Assembly (NCBI RefSeq): GCF_003345655.1
Contig: NZ_QQOH01000001.1
Coordinates: forward strand, 744,001-808,000
Source: Motiliproteus coralliicola
GTDB taxonomy: Bacteria; Pseudomonadota; Gammaproteobacteria; Pseudomonadales; Balneatricaceae
Reading direction: 5' to 3'
DNA length: 64,000 nt
Within the stretch, counting starts at the first letter, position 1, and the number at the start of each line of letters is the position of its first letter. Below are positions 61,576-64,000 of this stretch, piece by piece. A program made the translations under genes and the position numbers. Under the pieces are notes generated by a model. That model did no database searches, was not told the origin of the DNA, and saw nothing but the letters and a program-made list of their open reading frames with translations.

Positions 61576-63327
61576 GTGACCAACCTGCGCCGCACCCTGC
61601 CCGTCAGCCTGTTACATCGGGAGTTCAGCATCAAGGTGAACGGTGAACTGGTGCCCCGCAGCCACCACCTGCTGAGCGCGTCGATTGCGGCACCGGCCAA
61701 CAAGATCGCCTCGGCCCGATTGGTGTACCAGGACGGCGCCGCCGCCACCGGTGAATTTCCGCTGCTCGACGGCAACCGCTTTGAAACCGGCAGCACGGTA
61801 GAGATTCTGGCCGGTCCCGCCGGTGCCCAGGAGTTGTTGTTCAGCGGTCTGGTAGTGGCGCAGAAGATCCGCCTGCGCGAGAGTGCTTCGCCGCAATTGC
61901 AGATCAGCTGCAAGCATGCAGCGATCAAGAGCACCCTGACCCGCAACGGCCGTTACTTTGAAGAGCAGAGCGACAGCGACGTCATCCAGACCCTACTAAG
62001 CGAATACGGCTTCGAGTTCGATGTGCAATTCACCACGGTGACCCATAAACAGCTGGTGCAATACGACTGTAGCGATTGGGAGTTTTGCCGGCAGCGGGCC
62101 AAAGCCAACGGCCAACTGCTGCTGACCCGGGGCGAACGCTTGTCGATCCAGGCCCCCGATCCGTCCGGCGATCCGGTCTGTAATCTGGAGTTCGGTGCCA
62201 CCCTGCTGTCGGCCGATCTGGAAACCGACGCCCGGCACCAGCGCAGCGACCACAGTGCGCTGTTCTGGAACAGTGCCGAGCAGACTTTAGAACGCTTTCA
62301 AGGTCAAAATCAGGGCCAAAGCCAGGCCGAAGCCACCCCCGGCAACAGCGATCCGGCCCGCCTGGCCGACAGCCTCGGCGCGCCGGTCAGTCTACTCAGA
62401 CAAGCGACCGAACTTGGCGAGGAGTCGCAGCAGTGGGCTGACGCTCAACGCCAATTTGCCGAGCACAGTCGGGTTCAGGGCACCCTCAAATCCCAGGGAA
62501 TCGGCAGCGTCCAGCCGGGCGATAGGGTAACCCTGTCTGGTCTAGGTGCTGCCTTCAACGGCAATGCGCTGGTCACCGGTGTGCGCCATGAGCTGGATCT
62601 GGCCTCGGGCTGGCGTAGCTATTTCCAGGTCGGCGGGCTAGACCAGCTAAATAGTCCGACTACATCACAACAAGGACGATCGACGCCGCTGCCGCCGATG
62701 TCCGGGCTGCAGTTCGGGTTGGTGGTCAGCAACGAGGACCCGGAAGGCGAATTCCGGGTCAAGGTGCGACTCCCGCTGCTGGACAACGAGTCCGACGGTA
62801 TCTGGGCCCGGGTGGCCAGCATCGATGCCGGCGATGACCGCGGCCTGATGATCCGCCCGGAACTGGACGATGAGGTGATCGTCGGTTTCGTGCAGGACGA
62901 CCCGCGCAAAGCCGTGATCCTCGGCATGCTCCATAGCAGCGCCCACCCGGCTCCGGAGCCACCGTCCGACGACAACCCCATCAAGTTGCTCAAAAGCCGT
63001 AGCGGACTCCAGATCCGTCTCGATGATGAGAGCAGCGAGCTGACTCTGGAAACCCCCAACGGCAACCAACTGCTGCTGACCGATACCGACAGCGGTCTGG
63101 TGTTGGAAGATGAGAACAGCAACAAGCTGGTGCTCAACGGCGACGGCATCGCGCTACAGAGTGCCGGCGATATCAGCCTCAGCGCCGCCGGAGATATCAA
63201 GCTCGAGGCGTCCGCTAACCTGGAGCTGTCCGCCAACGCCAACCTGAAAGCGGACGGATCGGCAGGCATCGACATCAATAGTTCGGCGATCACCACGGTC
63301 AAGGGATCGCTGGTAAAGATTAACTGA
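61576..63327 (+). CDS. eCIS spike protein, VgrG/gp5-gp27-like (Afp8-like)
   Basis: A 583-residue spike fusion. Residues about 1-350 form the gp27/VgrG barrel domain, followed by an OB-fold region (GLQFGLVVSNEDPEGEFRVK, VRLPLLDNESDGIWARV) typical of phage baseplate assembly protein V. The C-terminus is a repetitive triple-stranded beta-helix (DISLSAAGDIKLEASANLEL and similar repeats). The start is GTG with GGAG five bases upstream; the nearby ATG is out of frame and stops at once. It forms the membrane-piercing trimeric needle, capped by the PAAR protein encoded next. Confidence 0.94.
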   Translation: MTNLRRTLPVSLLHREFSIKVNGELVPRSHHLLSASIAAPANKIASARLVYQDGAAATGEFPLLDGNRFETGSTVEILAGPAGAQELLFSGLVVAQKIRLRESASPQLQISCKHAAIKSTLTRNGRYFEEQSDSDVIQTLLSEYGFEFDVQFTTVTHKQLVQYDCSDWEFCRQRAKANGQLLLTRGERLSIQAPDPSGDPVCNLEFGATLLSADLETDARHQRSDHSALFWNSAEQTLERFQGQNQGQSQAEATPGNSDPARLADSLGAPVSLLRQATELGEESQQWADAQRQFAEHSRVQGTLKSQGIGSVQPGDRVTLSGLGAAFNGNALVTGVRHELDLASGWRSYFQVGGLDQLNSPTTSQQGRSTPLPPMSGLQFGLVVSNEDPEGEFRVKVRLPLLDNESDGIWARVASIDAGDDRGLMIRPELDDEVIVGFVQDDPRKAVILGMLHSSAHPAPEPPSDDNPIKLLKSRSGLQIRLDDESSELTLETPNGNQLLLTDTDSGLVLEDENSNKLVLNGDGIALQSAGDISLSAAGDIKLEASANLELSANANLKADGSAGIDINSSAITTVKGSLVKIN

Positions 63328-63358
63328 CGAGACATCACTAACTAGAAGGAGCAAACCC

Positions 63359-63637
63359 ATGGCAGGCGCAGCACGACTCGGCGATACCACCAACCACGGC
63401 GGCACCCTGATCGGTCCCGGCAACGCCACCGTCCTGATCGGCGGTATGCCGGCGGCGGTGCTCGGTGATACCCATATCTGCAGCCTGCCCCCAAATGTCC
63501 ATCAGCCCACCGTCAGCCCCTTTATTCTCGGTAGCAGTACAGTGTTGATCGGCAACGTACCAGCCATCCGAGCCGGTGACAGCTGTCTGTGCGGCGCCTC
63601 GGTCATCATCGGCGACCCCACAGTCATTATCGGTTAG
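63359..63637 (+). CDS. eCIS PAAR spike-tip protein (Afp10-like)
   Basis: A 92-residue PAAR-repeat protein. AARLGDTTNHGGTLIGPGNA, VLIGGMPAAVLGDTHICSLP and IRAGDSCLCGASVIIGDP are the three turns of the cone. Metal-binding candidates are His13, His39, Cys41 and His48, with Cys76 and Cys78 as extras. It sits on the VgrG-like trimer and sharpens the tip. GGAG precedes the ATG. It carries no C-terminal toxin extension, so it is purely structural. Confidence 0.94.
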   Translation: MAGAARLGDTTNHGGTLIGPGNATVLIGGMPAAVLGDTHICSLPPNVHQPTVSPFILGSSTVLIGNVPAIRAGDSCLCGASVIIGDPTVIIG

Positions 63638-63683
63638 GGCTGGAGTCAAGAGTGGAATCAGAGGCAGAAACAGGAGCCATAGC

Positions 63684-64000
63684 ATGAGTGATCAAACCTT
63701 CTGGGGCAGAGGCTGGGGTTTCCCACCGACCTTCTCTGCCGACAGCGGTCAGGTGTTGATGGCCGAAGGCGAACGGGAGATCGAAGACAGCCTCAGGATC
63801 CTGCTGGGCACCACTCAGGGGGAGCGTTTTATGGCTCCCGGCTACGGCCTTAATCTGCAGGATCAGCTATTTGACTCCCTCAATACCACCGCCAAAAACC
63901 TGCTGATCGATCGGATTAAACGCACCCTGCTGGTCTACGAGCCCCGGATCAATGTACTGGCGATAAACCTCGAAGACAGCGCCATTAACGAAGGCAAGCT
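63684..64000 (+). CDS. eCIS baseplate gp25-like protein (Afp9-like), cut by window edge
   Basis: The first 105 residues of a GPW/gp25-family baseplate protein: GRGWGFPPTFSADSGQVLMA, EGEREIEDSLRILLGTTQGE, RFMAPGYGLNL. gp25 proteins nucleate sheath assembly at the baseplate; the EPR loop (here YEPRINV) is the family hallmark and is present near the edge. The gene is truncated at the window end, and the rest of the system (Afp11-15-like genes, fibre, ATPase and cargo) must lie further right. AGGAG before the ATG supports the start. Confidence 0.93.
   Translation, partial: MSDQTFWGRGWGFPPTFSADSGQVLMAEGEREIEDSLRILLGTTQGERFMAPGYGLNLQDQLFDSLNTTAKNLLIDRIKRTLLVYEPRINVLAINLEDSAINEGK

Noticed and set aside
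56785-64000. Type VI secretion system or prophage
   Set aside because: No TssJLM, TssBC-type small sheath pair, capsid, portal, terminase or lysis genes; DUF4255, DUF5908 and LysM proteins fit an extracellular contractile system instead.

Overview
The window reads as chromosomal DNA of a marine-type gammaproteobacterium (Oceanospirillales/Pseudomonadales-like). This is inferred from the gene types: an AlkK-type acyl-CoA ligase pair, a DUF1302/DUF1329/YCF48/RND envelope operon, tripartite tricarboxylate transporter (TTT) genes, and a YdiJ-type dehydrogenase. It is moderately GC-rich and densely coded. I saw no rRNA, tRNA, CRISPR array, insertion sequence or prophage structural module.

Region 1 (0.1-8.6 kb) is a beta-oxidation cassette: acyl-CoA ligase, acyl-CoA dehydrogenase, CaiB/BaiF-family protein (CoA-transferase or alpha-methylacyl-CoA racemase) and thiolase leftward, and a fused enoyl-CoA hydratase/3-hydroxyacyl-CoA dehydrogenase rightward. 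Region 2 (8.6-27.2 kb) is an organic-acid and organosulfur catabolic island. It holds two LysR regulators, a PcaB-like lyase with an export signal beside a TTT binding protein, and a leftward operon of a LigI-like lactone hydrolase, two-subunit aconitase X and a thioesterase. A TauE/SafE anion exporter precedes a rightward set of TctC-TctB-TctA, sulfatase, anaerobic sulfatase-maturing radical SAM enzyme and YdiJ-like D-2-hydroxyacid dehydrogenase. An identical 14-bp element lies 93 and 97 bp ahead of the two divergent operons.

Region 3 (27.3-53 kb) looks like an AraC-controlled amine or amino-alcohol catabolic regulon. It includes a class IV transaminase resembling (R)-selective amine transaminases, an aldehyde dehydrogenase, a TetR regulator, an amino-alcohol-type kinase paired with an O-phosphoamine phospho-lyase-like PLP enzyme, a second class III aminotransferase, a secreted propeller protein with a haem c motif, a chemoreceptor, two acyl-CoA ligases and the DUF1302 envelope operon. 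Three promoters carry the same 40-bp direct-repeat operator (TTGACC and TTGA half-sites 21 bp apart), each 62-70 bp ahead of its gene. This regulon is the strongest candidate for an undescribed metabolic system.

Region 4 (53-56.5 kb) is a set of small unrelated genes: a DCC-family thiol protein, a urea transporter, cytochrome b561, a binding protein and a zinc-ribbon membrane protein. Region 5 (56.8 kb to the right edge) is the start of an extracellular contractile injection system (eCIS, Afp/PVC-like). It encodes an Afp16-like terminator, an unrecognised 332-residue protein, a sheath, two tube proteins, a DUF5908 protein, a LysM hub adaptor, a VgrG-like spike, a PAAR tip and gp25, which the window edge cuts off. 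Fibre, ATPase and cargo genes, if present, lie beyond the edge.
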